Below are positions 1-7,184 of a DNA stretch of 64,000 bases, piece after piece. The stretch lies in contig JACKCR010000002.1 of NCBI GenBank assembly GCA_020633975.1, positions 1,674,001 to 1,738,000 of the forward strand, in the 5' to 3' direction. The DNA comes from Candidatus Eiseniibacteriota bacterium (GTDB lineage Bacteria > Eisenbacteria > RBG-16-71-46 > CAIMUX01). The position numbers and the translations under genes are program-made. The notes below the pieces were generated by a model. It was not told where the DNA came from, did no database searches, and saw only the letters and a program-made list of their open reading frames with translations. The first letter of the stretch is position 1. Each line of letters begins with the position of its first letter.

Positions 1-1
1 C

Positions 2-1438
2 GAAACCGATCTCGTCCCGGCGTCCCGCTTCCGTCCCTTCTCGCTCGACGCCCGCGCTCGCTGGGCCGCTGCGCTCGCCGTCCGGGAGGGGCTACCGGTA
101 CCATCTTCGTGGCTGAAGGAGCTGGACGTTGCGGCGGACTCCTACTGCGTCCGCGTCCGCGTCCGCGAGATCGCCGCGCGTCCCCAGCTCGAGATCGCAG
201 CGCTGCACGCCTGGACGGATCGCCTCGCCAACCGGCAGCGGCCTGACGACTCCGACCTCGTCTGGCTCTTGGCGCGCGACACGCTGCTCGGCACGCTCGG
301 CCGCACCTACCTCGCGCTCGCATGGGACGCGGAGACGGTACGTCCCGAACTCGTGCCGCAACTGAGAGGTCAGTACGAAACGTTGCTCCGCGACGTCGAA
401 GAGGCGATGGATCCGTCTCGCCAACGCGTCCTGGTCGAAGGTTCCATACCTACGAGTGCGATGCTCCTTCACCTCCTGTCCGAACGCGCGCCGAACCATC
501 GGCTCGCACCCACTCTCCTTCGAGGACTTCTCTCCGCGCGCAACACCGCAGGAGTGTGGCCAGAGCGGATGAACAGCGCGTACGCGGTGTGTGGCATCGG
601 CGCACTGCTCAACCGAGTCGAGTCAGCGGACCGTCCCCAACGCGCAGAGCTCGTCCTCGGCACGTCGACCACGAAGGAGCTGCTGCTGGAGCCCGGGCAG
701 AGGATCGGCAACGAAGCGTCCACGAATGGCGTCGCCCCTCGAAACGGCACGCCGGCTCGCCGAGACCTCGCCCTCGCCGCGGGAAGCGGAGGGCAGGACA
801 CCGGATCGACTCGTCGTGACGAACCGCGCCCCGAATGGAAGAACCCGATTGCGACAGTGACCTACGATCTCCCCACGCTCTCGAGGATGCGTCGTCACGA
901 CCCAGACCGGACCGAGTTGGAACTCACGCTCACGACGGATCGCGGAAGCTCGGCCTACTACCAGATCCTGACTCGCGAGGAGAGCCCGGCTGCGCAGCTC
1001 TCTGCACCCACCGGCAGCATCCGCGTCACACGCGTCTTCCGACGAGTCGACGGTACTCCGTTCGCCACCAAGGGCGCGGACCCGATCGGCTGGATCGATG
1101 TCGGCCGGACCTGCCTGCTCGAAGTCGAGCTCACGATCGAACTGCAAGAGTCGACAGCGGGGCTCTTCGTTCGTGAGGCGCTCCCCCCTGCCGCCACGTT
1201 CCGCGGCTGGGTCCAGGATGGTGCGTCTGCGGATCCGGGTCTCGAGCAGACCACGGTGCGGACGGACGGTTCGATCGAGTTCGTCACCGAGCCGCTTCCG
1301 GCCGGGACACACATATTCCGGTACGGACTCGAACTACGAAATGCAGGCCGGTTCCATCTCCCGGGAACGCAGATCGAAGCGCTCCGCACCGGAGCCCGGG
1401 GACGAGGCGCTGGTCAGGAGCTGCGAGCGGAACGCTGA
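2..1438 (+). CDS. Alpha-2-macroglobulin family protein, C-terminal part (5' truncated)
   Basis: The frame is open from base 2, so only the last ~478 residues of a much larger protein are present. The early part is helix-rich, like the thioester-domain helical barrel of bacterial alpha-2-macroglobulins. A stretch near NTAGVWPERMNSAYAV resembles the family's 'dgsWg.T.qna.al' segment. The C-terminus carries the usual terminal beta-sandwich, with LPAGTHIFRYGLELRNAGRF and then PGTQIEALRTG. Family members are periplasmic or lipid-anchored protease traps, often paired with penicillin-binding protein 1C. The thioester motif CxEQ would lie upstream of the window, so whether this copy is a thioester type cannot be seen. 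The next gene, an exported degenerate protease/TPR protein, starts 38 bases downstream. Confidence 0.72.
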   Translation, partial: ETDLVPASRFRPFSLDARARWAAALAVREGLPVPSSWLKELDVAADSYCVRVRVREIAARPQLEIAALHAWTDRLANRQRPDDSDLVWLLARDTLLGTLGRTYLALAWDAETVRPELVPQLRGQYETLLRDVEEAMDPSRQRVLVEGSIPTSAMLLHLLSERAPNHRLAPTLLRGLLSARNTAGVWPERMNSAYAVCGIGALLNRVESADRPQRAELVLGTSTTKELLLEPGQRIGNEASTNGVAPRNGTPARRDLALAAGSGGQDTGSTRRDEPRPEWKNPIATVTYDLPTLSRMRRHDPDRTELELTLTTDRGSSAYYQILTREESPAAQLSAPTGSIRVTRVFRRVDGTPFATKGADPIGWIDVGRTCLLEVELTIELQESTAGLFVREALPPAATFRGWVQDGASADPGLEQTTVRTDGSIEFVTEPLPAGTHIFRYGLELRNAGRFHLPGTQIEALRTGARGRGAGQELRAER

Positions 1439-1476
1439 ACGACGGATCCAACGCGGCCGTGAGAAGGAGAGTCTCG

Positions 1477-2727
1477 ATGCTCAGCGTCCAGCGCTCGGCG
1501 ACGCAAACGACGGAGTTCGTGAGGGGAGCGGTCGTCGGGCTCCTCGCAGTCTCGGCGTTCGCCGTTCCCGCTGCTAGAGCAGCCGATCTCGTGGATACTT
1601 CGCACTCGGTCGTCAGCTGCGAGTACTTGGACGACCATTCGCTCGCTCTCCGCACGAGTACGGGCCTCCTCCTCGAGGCCGGGCTCGTCGTTCGCTACTC
1701 GTCGCTCCTCGGTGTCACTACCGTGGACGCCCAAACGAGAGACGGCCAGACACTCACGGCCCGCCGCGTGATCGCCATCCATCCGGAAGCGGACATCGCT
1801 CTCCTCGAACTCCCCGAGCGCACGCCCCACATGTTGCCGAATCCGGAGATCGTGGCCGCACCGGTCGGGACCGACATCACACTCCTCCGCGGCCCGAACG
1901 GCGCTGGGCCGAACTCCAAGCCGGCCGAGGTCTACGGGAAGTTCAGTATCGGCGGCCCGGACTTCGTCGCGATCTCGGAAGGACATGGCGACTGCGCCGC
2001 GGCATTCCTCGCCAACGGAGCCCTCGTCGGCATCTCCTTCGATCTCAGCGAGCAAGGCTTCCCACTCGCGTACCTCGTTTCGACCGCGTCGATCGCGAAC
2101 CTGGTCGAAAGTCGAGGGGAGCCCGTCGAACTCGCGTCCATGACGCCTCCCACCCCACCAGACTACGAGTCCCGGAACGACGCTACCGGCCTCGCGTTTC
2201 GTGCCGCCATCCTGCTGACGGAGGGCCGAACGGACGACGCGCGTCGGTTCGCGGAACTCGCGCTGAAGAAGGACGCGACCAATGCCGCCGCCCACTTCTG
2301 GATGGGACGGGTTCAGTTCGGAGACCAACGCTACGACCAAGCCGCTGCGTCGTTCCAGCGAGCCGGGCAGCTCGCCCCGGAGTATCACCTCGCTTGGCAC
2401 ATGGCAGGCGCTGCGTTCAATCAAGCCGGAAACTACACGATGGCCATGGAGATGTATCGGAAGGCGCTCCGGGCGGAGCCCTGCTCAGCGCTCACCTGGT
2501 GCAACCTCGGCGGCGCAGAGTTCAACAAGCGGAACTTCGCCGAAGCCGAGTCCGCGTTCTCCAAGGCGATCGAGTGCGATCCCACGTACGGCCTCGCTTA
2601 CTTCAACCTCGCCGTCCTCCAGAAGCAGACCGGCCGACCCGACGATGCCGAGCGCACGTACGAGATGCTCGTTGCGAAGGACCCGGGTTGGTCCGAGCGG
2701 CTTCGCTTGGCGCTCGACGCTCGGTAG
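1477..2727 (+). CDS. Exported trypsin-fold pseudoprotease with C-terminal TPR repeats
   Basis: 416 residues. The ATG at 1477 is chosen because GAGAAGGAG (1461-1469) lies 7 bases upstream; a GTG at 1459 would put the ribosome site inside the gene. Residues 1-35 look like a signal peptide ending PAARA/AD. Residues ~45-215 follow the trypsin/DegP fold: the Asp segment EADIALLEL (D106) is present, but the TNAHV histidine segment is replaced by VTTVD and the GNSGGP nucleophile loop by GHGDCAAAF, with Cys at the serine position. The triad is therefore broken. Residues ~238-410 are at least four TPR units rich in A/Y/F signature positions. The likely role is a periplasmic scaffold or binding protein rather than a peptidase. 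It may work with the alpha-2-macroglobulin gene just upstream, but that is inference. Confidence 0.75.
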   Translation: MLSVQRSATQTTEFVRGAVVGLLAVSAFAVPAARAADLVDTSHSVVSCEYLDDHSLALRTSTGLLLEAGLVVRYSSLLGVTTVDAQTRDGQTLTARRVIAIHPEADIALLELPERTPHMLPNPEIVAAPVGTDITLLRGPNGAGPNSKPAEVYGKFSIGGPDFVAISEGHGDCAAAFLANGALVGISFDLSEQGFPLAYLVSTASIANLVESRGEPVELASMTPPTPPDYESRNDATGLAFRAAILLTEGRTDDARRFAELALKKDATNAAAHFWMGRVQFGDQRYDQAAASFQRAGQLAPEYHLAWHMAGAAFNQAGNYTMAMEMYRKALRAEPCSALTWCNLGGAEFNKRNFAEAESAFSKAIECDPTYGLAYFNLAVLQKQTGRPDDAERTYEMLVAKDPGWSERLRLALDAR

Positions 2728-3067
2728 TCGCCCAGTTGCGCCTCCTTCGGTCGGCGCGGGAGCTTTCGCAGAGGGGTCGGGGGCCGGGGACCCTACGCTC
2801 TCGCATCGCCGGTGGGGCGTCGAGAGTTTCCAACGAGGGTTTTTGGCCCGGCTCAAATGTTCGCTTCGGGTCCCCGGCCCCCGACCTTCGGTGTGGCCGC
2901 CTACGGATGGGTGGAGGTGTGGGGGGCTTGCCGGAGCGTCGAGGCTTGGCTCGCCGGAGCGTTGGAAGCTGCCGGAGCGTTGGGGGCTGCCGGAGCGTCG
3001 AGAGCTTGGCCGCCGGAGCGTTGGGGGGTGCCGGAGCGGCGAGGGCTGGCTCGCGCAGACCGGGCGT
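2728..3067. repeat. Repeat-rich spacer between convergent genes
   Basis: No convincing gene lies in these 340 bases. A perfect 19-base inverted repeat occupies 2775-2793 and 2868-2886, separated by 74 bases. It is followed by six copies of GCCGGAGCG starting at 2930, 2953, 2971, 2989, 3012 and 3030, with spacings of 23, 18, 18, 23 and 18 bases. The two flanking genes end into this region from both sides, so the inverted repeat could act as a bidirectional terminator; the nonamer array has no recognised role. Confidence 0.7.
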
Positions 3068-4240
3068 CTACCAAGGAGGAGTGAGGTCGTGGAGGCGTCT
3101 CGATACCAGGAGGACGTGTCCTTGGGACCTGAGTTTGCGGTAGCCGAAGAGGTGGAAGATCTCCAGGGGGAAGATGCGGGCGACTTTGGTGTCGACGACT
3201 AGGGTCGCGGGGCGGTCGGGGTGGGCGGAGACTCCGGGGAGGATGCGGAGGAGGGTGTCGAGCCTGAGTCGACGGAGTACGGCGGAGAGTTCGAGCCAGA
3301 ACGGCTTCACCTGCGACGCGAGGAAGAAGCCGTCGGAGCCTTGGCCTTGGTAGAGCGGCATCAGGAGCCAGCCGTCCCAGCGAGCGCGGATCTCCCCTTC
3401 CACGTCCATTGCCAGGAGCGTTCCCGTATCGACCGGGTCGAGGCTGGTGAAGCCGGGGCGCATCCGGAACTGGTCGCGCGGGGTGATCGGGTGGCGGTAC
3501 CTGACTTCGATGATGGGCGGCCGGCCACTTCGGGCGGACTCGAGCCGTCGTCGGCTCGGCCCGAGATCGTGCGCGTCTTCGGGGATCATTCCCGCGCCGA
3601 CCATCGCTAGCCAGAGCACGGCTTCGAGGTTGTCTACCGCGACCGGATCGTCGTGCTGCCCGCCCTCGCAGCCGAGCGTCACCCAACCAGTAGATCCGAT
3701 GTGTTCGAGCAACGTTCCGTCGAGTTGTTCTTCCAGTCCCAAGATCTTGGTGAGCGGAATCGACTCGGCCCACTTCCGATTCCGGAGCGTATCCCCGAAC
3801 AGAACGAACGGGATCCCGGGGGCCGACGTCGTGTGGAGGTCGAGGAAGTACGCTCCCTCTTCCCCGGGACGGAGCTCCTCATCCAAGACCTGGAGTAGCT
3901 CCCAGGCGTCGATGTCCTCGGACTCCATCCGTTGAGACGGCGACGATCGGCGTAGATGATCGACGCGCTCCGGAGTGAACTGACGGTTGAGGTCTTTGTC
4001 GACGAACCGGACGTGGGATTGGCTGGCGCGGGTGTTGCCGACGAGGACGACGAGTTCGCCCGATAGGTCCACGTCGCCCTGGGAGAGCCGTGCGAGCACG
4101 CGAGACGCCGCGTCCCGGCCGGCGGGCTCGTTCCCGTGCATCAACGTCGTGACCAGCAACTTCGGACCCGGCTTCCGGCCGACGTGGCGGCCCACGAGTC
4201 GGGTCACGACCTCTGACTCGGCGACAACGCTCAGGGTCAC
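3068..4240 (-). CDS. Succinylglutamate desuccinylase/aspartoacylase family Zn-dependent hydrolase
   Basis: 390 residues. The GTG start (4240-4238) overlaps the TGA of the upstream gene in a 4-base GTGA, indicating translational coupling. The zinc-peptidase-like fold of this family is recognisable: HGNEPAGRD (H35, E38 as metal ligands), DKDLNRQF around residues 82-88, DLHTTSAPG (third ligand H136) and GCEGGQHDD, where the Glu is expected to be the general base. Family members remove acyl groups from N-acyl amino acids, but the substrate cannot be read from the sequence. The partner gene encodes a glutamate-cysteine-ligase-like enzyme, so the pair may make and break the same amide-containing small molecule. 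The C-terminal ~150 residues match less well and may form the family's beta-barrel extension. Confidence 0.8.
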   Translation of the reverse strand: MTLSVVAESEVVTRLVGRHVGRKPGPKLLVTTLMHGNEPAGRDAASRVLARLSQGDVDLSGELVVLVGNTRASQSHVRFVDKDLNRQFTPERVDHLRRSSPSQRMESEDIDAWELLQVLDEELRPGEEGAYFLDLHTTSAPGIPFVLFGDTLRNRKWAESIPLTKILGLEEQLDGTLLEHIGSTGWVTLGCEGGQHDDPVAVDNLEAVLWLAMVGAGMIPEDAHDLGPSRRRLESARSGRPPIIEVRYRHPITPRDQFRMRPGFTSLDPVDTGTLLAMDVEGEIRARWDGWLLMPLYQGQGSDGFFLASQVKPFWLELSAVLRRLRLDTLLRILPGVSAHPDRPATLVVDTKVARIFPLEIFHLFGYRKLRSQGHVLLVSRRLHDLTPPW

Positions 4241-6150
4241 TCCTTGAGCTTGGAGGCGAGGAGTTCGGCGGCCACGTCCATGAAGTCGCGCTCCGAGATG
4301 AAGCCGACCAGGTGGTCCTTCTTCACGACCGGAAGCATCCCGATCTTGAACTCCTGCATGATCTCGATGGCGCGAAGTGCGGACGTCTCGGGCGTCACGC
4401 AGATCGGATCGCGCTTCATGATCTGCGAGACGGGAACGGTGTTCTCGGAGTGCGCGGACCAGCCTTCGGCCATGAGACGGAGGAGGGCCCGATAGGACAC
4501 GACTCCGACGAGTCGGTCGCGGTGGTCCTCGACCAAGACGTGGCGGATCCGCTCCCAACGCATGAGGTTCGCAACCAGGTCGACCGGATCGTCCTCGTTC
4601 ACGGAGAAGAAGTCCGTCGACATGAACTGCTCGACGCGGAGGAAGGTGTGCTTCCAGCCACCTGACTCCTCGAGCTTGGCCGGCTCCCACTCCGCGACCG
4701 GCGTTCCTTCCTTCTGCCGACTGATCATCGCGGCGACGATGGCGTTCATCTTCTCGGTCGCGTTGCGATGTCCGCCCATCGTCGCGAGCGAGTGGAGCGC
4801 CCAAGCGGATCCGGTCTTCTGACGTTCGACCCGCTTCTCGATCACGCCGAGGTAGCGCTCGATGTCCCCCTCGTCGATCCCCTTCCTACGCAGACCTTCC
4901 TCGGCCGCGGGGAGGAGTTCGTCGAGGATGAGCTTGTCCGCGGGCCAGTTTCGTCCCCCGAGCCAGGTGAACTGCGACTGAATACCGAGACGGGCGGCGG
5001 CGAGGAAGTTCATCTTCGTCTCGCCGAAGTCCATGGCCTTGGAGATGTCGTCGTAGCGGTGCGAAAGGCTGCTCATGAGTCCGAACCAGAAGGCAGCGTT
5101 CGCGACCTCATCGATAACGCTCGGCCCGGAAGGAAGCACGCGGTTCTCGATCCGAAGGTGCGGCTTCCCGTTCGTCATCCCGTAGCAAGCCCGGTTCCAG
5201 CGGTACACCGTCCCGTTGTGGAGCCGCAGCGCCTGCAGCTCCGGGATCTTCCCCTCCTTCACGAGCTCGAGCGCGTTCTCGTTCGACTCACCTGCGATGA
5301 GGGTCCGGAAGCGGGTCACGTCTTCCTGGTACAGCTCGAGGACCGAGCTCTGCACCCACCGATCCCCGAAGAAGACTCGGGGACGCGTTTCGCGAACGTG
5401 GTGCATCGTTCCGCGCGTGTCGACCGCCTGCTGGAAGAGTGCGATTCGCGTCTCGCGCCAGAGCCGGAGGCCGAAGAGGAGCGGAGAGTTGACAGCCGCC
5501 GCGAGCACCGGCGCCGCGATGAACTGCGCCACGTTGTAGAGGTTCGCGAACTCGTCCGGAGCGACCTGGAAGTGGACCTGGAAGCTCGCGTTGCACGACT
5601 CGAGCATCACGGAGTTGTGCTTGGTGTTGAGCTCGTCCAGCCCTTTGATGTGGAAGTCGTAGGCGCCGCCACGCAGCTTCGTGAGTGCGCGGTTGAGTGC
5701 CCGATACCGGGGCAGCGGCGTCATGTTGTTGAGTTCGAGATCGGACTTGAGCAGAGTGGGCAGAATGCCGGTGAGCGCAATCTCCACTTCCTGCGCTTCC
5801 GCAACGCCCCGCAGCAGTTCGATCCGCTCGTTGAGTTCGTCTTCGACCTTGTGGAGACAGTCCGTGCCGAAGACGTGGGGCGTGAGGTTGATCTCGAGAT
5901 TGAAGAGCCCGAGTTCGGTCGTGTAGAACGCGCGGTCGAGCTTCTCGAGAAGATCGATCGCCTTGGGCGCGGGGCGCCAGTTCTTCTGGACCAGGAACAG
6001 CTCTTGTTCTGCGCCAATGCGACGCACCCCCGTCTCGAACACGCCGTCGGCCAGCATCTGTTCGAGGGCACGGAGGTCATTGAGCAGTTGGCGCATGAAG
6101 GTGCGCTGGGCCTGCCCAGACTGCTGCTGCTGAACGTCTTGAGTTCCCAT
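4237..6150 (-). CDS. Glutamate-cysteine ligase (GCS2)-like protein with C-terminal CBS pair
   Basis: 637 residues from the ATG at 6150. A TTG at 6195 would add 15 residues; neither start has a clear ribosome site. The first ~450 residues follow the GCS2-type carboxylate-amine ligase family: IGAEQELFLV near the start (ATP/Mg glutamates), then INLTPHVFGTDCLHKVEDEL, KHNSVMLESCNASFQVHFQ and HLRIENRVLPSGPS. The last ~125 residues are two CBS motifs (VEQFMSTDFFSVNEDDPVDL and VSQIMKRDPICVTPETSALR), which commonly bind adenine nucleotides and would let energy charge control the ligase. The 3' end overlaps the aspartoacylase-like gene by four bases. The exact substrate is not known: related GCS2 proteins ligate glutamate to cysteine or to other amines. 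Confidence 0.8.
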   Translation of the reverse strand: MGTQDVQQQQSGQAQRTFMRQLLNDLRALEQMLADGVFETGVRRIGAEQELFLVQKNWRPAPKAIDLLEKLDRAFYTTELGLFNLEINLTPHVFGTDCLHKVEDELNERIELLRGVAEAQEVEIALTGILPTLLKSDLELNNMTPLPRYRALNRALTKLRGGAYDFHIKGLDELNTKHNSVMLESCNASFQVHFQVAPDEFANLYNVAQFIAAPVLAAAVNSPLLFGLRLWRETRIALFQQAVDTRGTMHHVRETRPRVFFGDRWVQSSVLELYQEDVTRFRTLIAGESNENALELVKEGKIPELQALRLHNGTVYRWNRACYGMTNGKPHLRIENRVLPSGPSVIDEVANAAFWFGLMSSLSHRYDDISKAMDFGETKMNFLAAARLGIQSQFTWLGGRNWPADKLILDELLPAAEEGLRRKGIDEGDIERYLGVIEKRVERQKTGSAWALHSLATMGGHRNATEKMNAIVAAMISRQKEGTPVAEWEPAKLEESGGWKHTFLRVEQFMSTDFFSVNEDDPVDLVANLMRWERIRHVLVEDHRDRLVGVVSYRALLRLMAEGWSAHSENTVPVSQIMKRDPICVTPETSALRAIEIMQEFKIGMLPVVKKDHLVGFISERDFMDVAAELLASKLKE

Positions 6151-6243
6151 TGGCTTAGCTAGATGATTGTAAGTTCTGTCTCTAACGGGTGGCAACGGGC
6201 GATCTCGGCCTAGGGAGAGGTTTCGGGCGACTGCCCCTCTGGC

Positions 6244-6249
6244 TATACT
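6244..6249 (+). promoter_or_regulatory. Candidate -10 element TATACT
   Basis: TATACT lies 32 bases upstream of the kinase start at 6282, with TTTCGG 17 bases before it as a weak -35. It sits in the divergent gap between the GCS2-like gene and the kinase. Similar TAKACT hexamers recur upstream of other transcription units here. Confidence 0.4.
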
Positions 6250-6281
6250 GCCGACTCGCCGTCCCCGGGGAGCCCGACTCC

Positions 6282-7184
6282 ATGTCGTTCATCGCCTCCA
6301 TCACGAGCTTCTGTCTCGGCTTGGCCATCGGGATCGGACTGGCCGGTCGCCGGTTCCGACGCCAGGATGCCGCCTCGTCCGGGATCGCGCCGGACGGAGA
6401 ACTGACGGAAGCGACCTCGCTCGGACGGATCGCCCACGAACTCAAGTCACCGCTGGCCGCCCTCCAGAGCGCGATCGACGTCCAGGGGCGTGCCCTCGCC
6501 CGCCTCGAAACGGACTCGAACGCTCCCGAGTACCGTGCTGCCGCACGAGCACTTACGACATCCAGGGCGGCGGTCGGTCAGATCGAGGAGCTGGCCGACA
6601 CGATGCGGTCCGTCGGACGGCTAGGCCAGCTTGCCAGGCAAGCGACCCCGGCGCGCGGCCTCGTGGACGCAGCCCTCCTCCTGGTCGGCCACCGGTTCAC
6701 CTCGATCGAAGTCGAACGGAACGACGTCTCGGGGGTGCGCCTCCACGTGATCCCGGGAGAGATCGTACGGGTGCTCGTGAACCTGCTCGTCAACGCGTCG
6801 CGCGCCCTTCCCGACGGCGGACGTGTCCGCATTCTCACCCGCTCGTCGGATGCCTGGGGTGAGATCCAGATCGAAGACTCCGGCCCAGGGATCCCGCCCG
6901 AAGACGAAGAGCGGATCTTCCTCCCCGGTCACACCTCCTGGACCACGGGCGCGCGAGGAGAGGGGCACGGGCTTGCGCTCGCGCGTGAAGCGGTAGAGCG
7001 GAATGGTGGGGACCTTCGTTTGGTGAACGGGGACCTCGGCGGAGCAGCGTTCATCGTCCGCCTCCCCCTGGCGGATTCACTCGCGGAGTCTCGCTCAGAC
7101 TCTCACCCTGACTCTCGCGCGGACTCTCGCTCGAACTCACCGTCGGACTCTCCGTCGGACTCTCCGTCGGAGCCCAGTCGATGA
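6282..7184 (+). CDS. Membrane-anchored sensor histidine kinase with Ser/Asp-rich tail
   Basis: 300 residues, ATG at 6282. One transmembrane segment (about residues 4-22) anchors the protein. The H-box is GRIAHELKSPLAALQ with H52 as phospho-acceptor. The ATPase domain shows the N-box LVNLLVNASRALPDGG, the G1 motif EDSGPGIPPEDEERIF and the G2 motif GEGHGLALAREAVERNGG. There is no extracytoplasmic sensor domain, so input is probably intramembrane or through a partner. The last ~30 residues are a low-complexity D/S/R/P tail encoded by near-repeats of GACTCTCCGTCG. The stop overlaps the start of the nucleotide-transporter gene (ATGA), suggesting a sensor tied to that transporter. No receiver gene is adjacent; the nearest is at 10485. 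Confidence 0.85.
   Translation: MSFIASITSFCLGLAIGIGLAGRRFRRQDAASSGIAPDGELTEATSLGRIAHELKSPLAALQSAIDVQGRALARLETDSNAPEYRAAARALTTSRAAVGQIEELADTMRSVGRLGQLARQATPARGLVDAALLLVGHRFTSIEVERNDVSGVRLHVIPGEIVRVLVNLLVNASRALPDGGRVRILTRSSDAWGEIQIEDSGPGIPPEDEERIFLPGHTSWTTGARGEGHGLALAREAVERNGGDLRLVNGDLGGAAFIVRLPLADSLAESRSDSHPDSRADSRSNSPSDSPSDSPSEPSR

Noticed and set aside
623-1312. Long minus-strand open frames opposite the alpha-2-macroglobulin gene and elsewhere
   Set aside because: High GC content leaves antisense frames open. They lack ribosome sites, have Arg/Pro-skewed composition and match no family, whereas the sense frames carry clear domains.
2930-3038. Degenerate CRISPR array
   Set aside because: Nine-base repeats with 9-14-base intervals are far too short, and no cas gene is present.
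3068-4804. 578-residue version of the aspartoacylase-like gene
   Set aside because: The extra 188 residues are read through the CBS region of the upstream gene in another frame; the GTG at 4240 gives the family N-terminus and a typical 4-base overlap.
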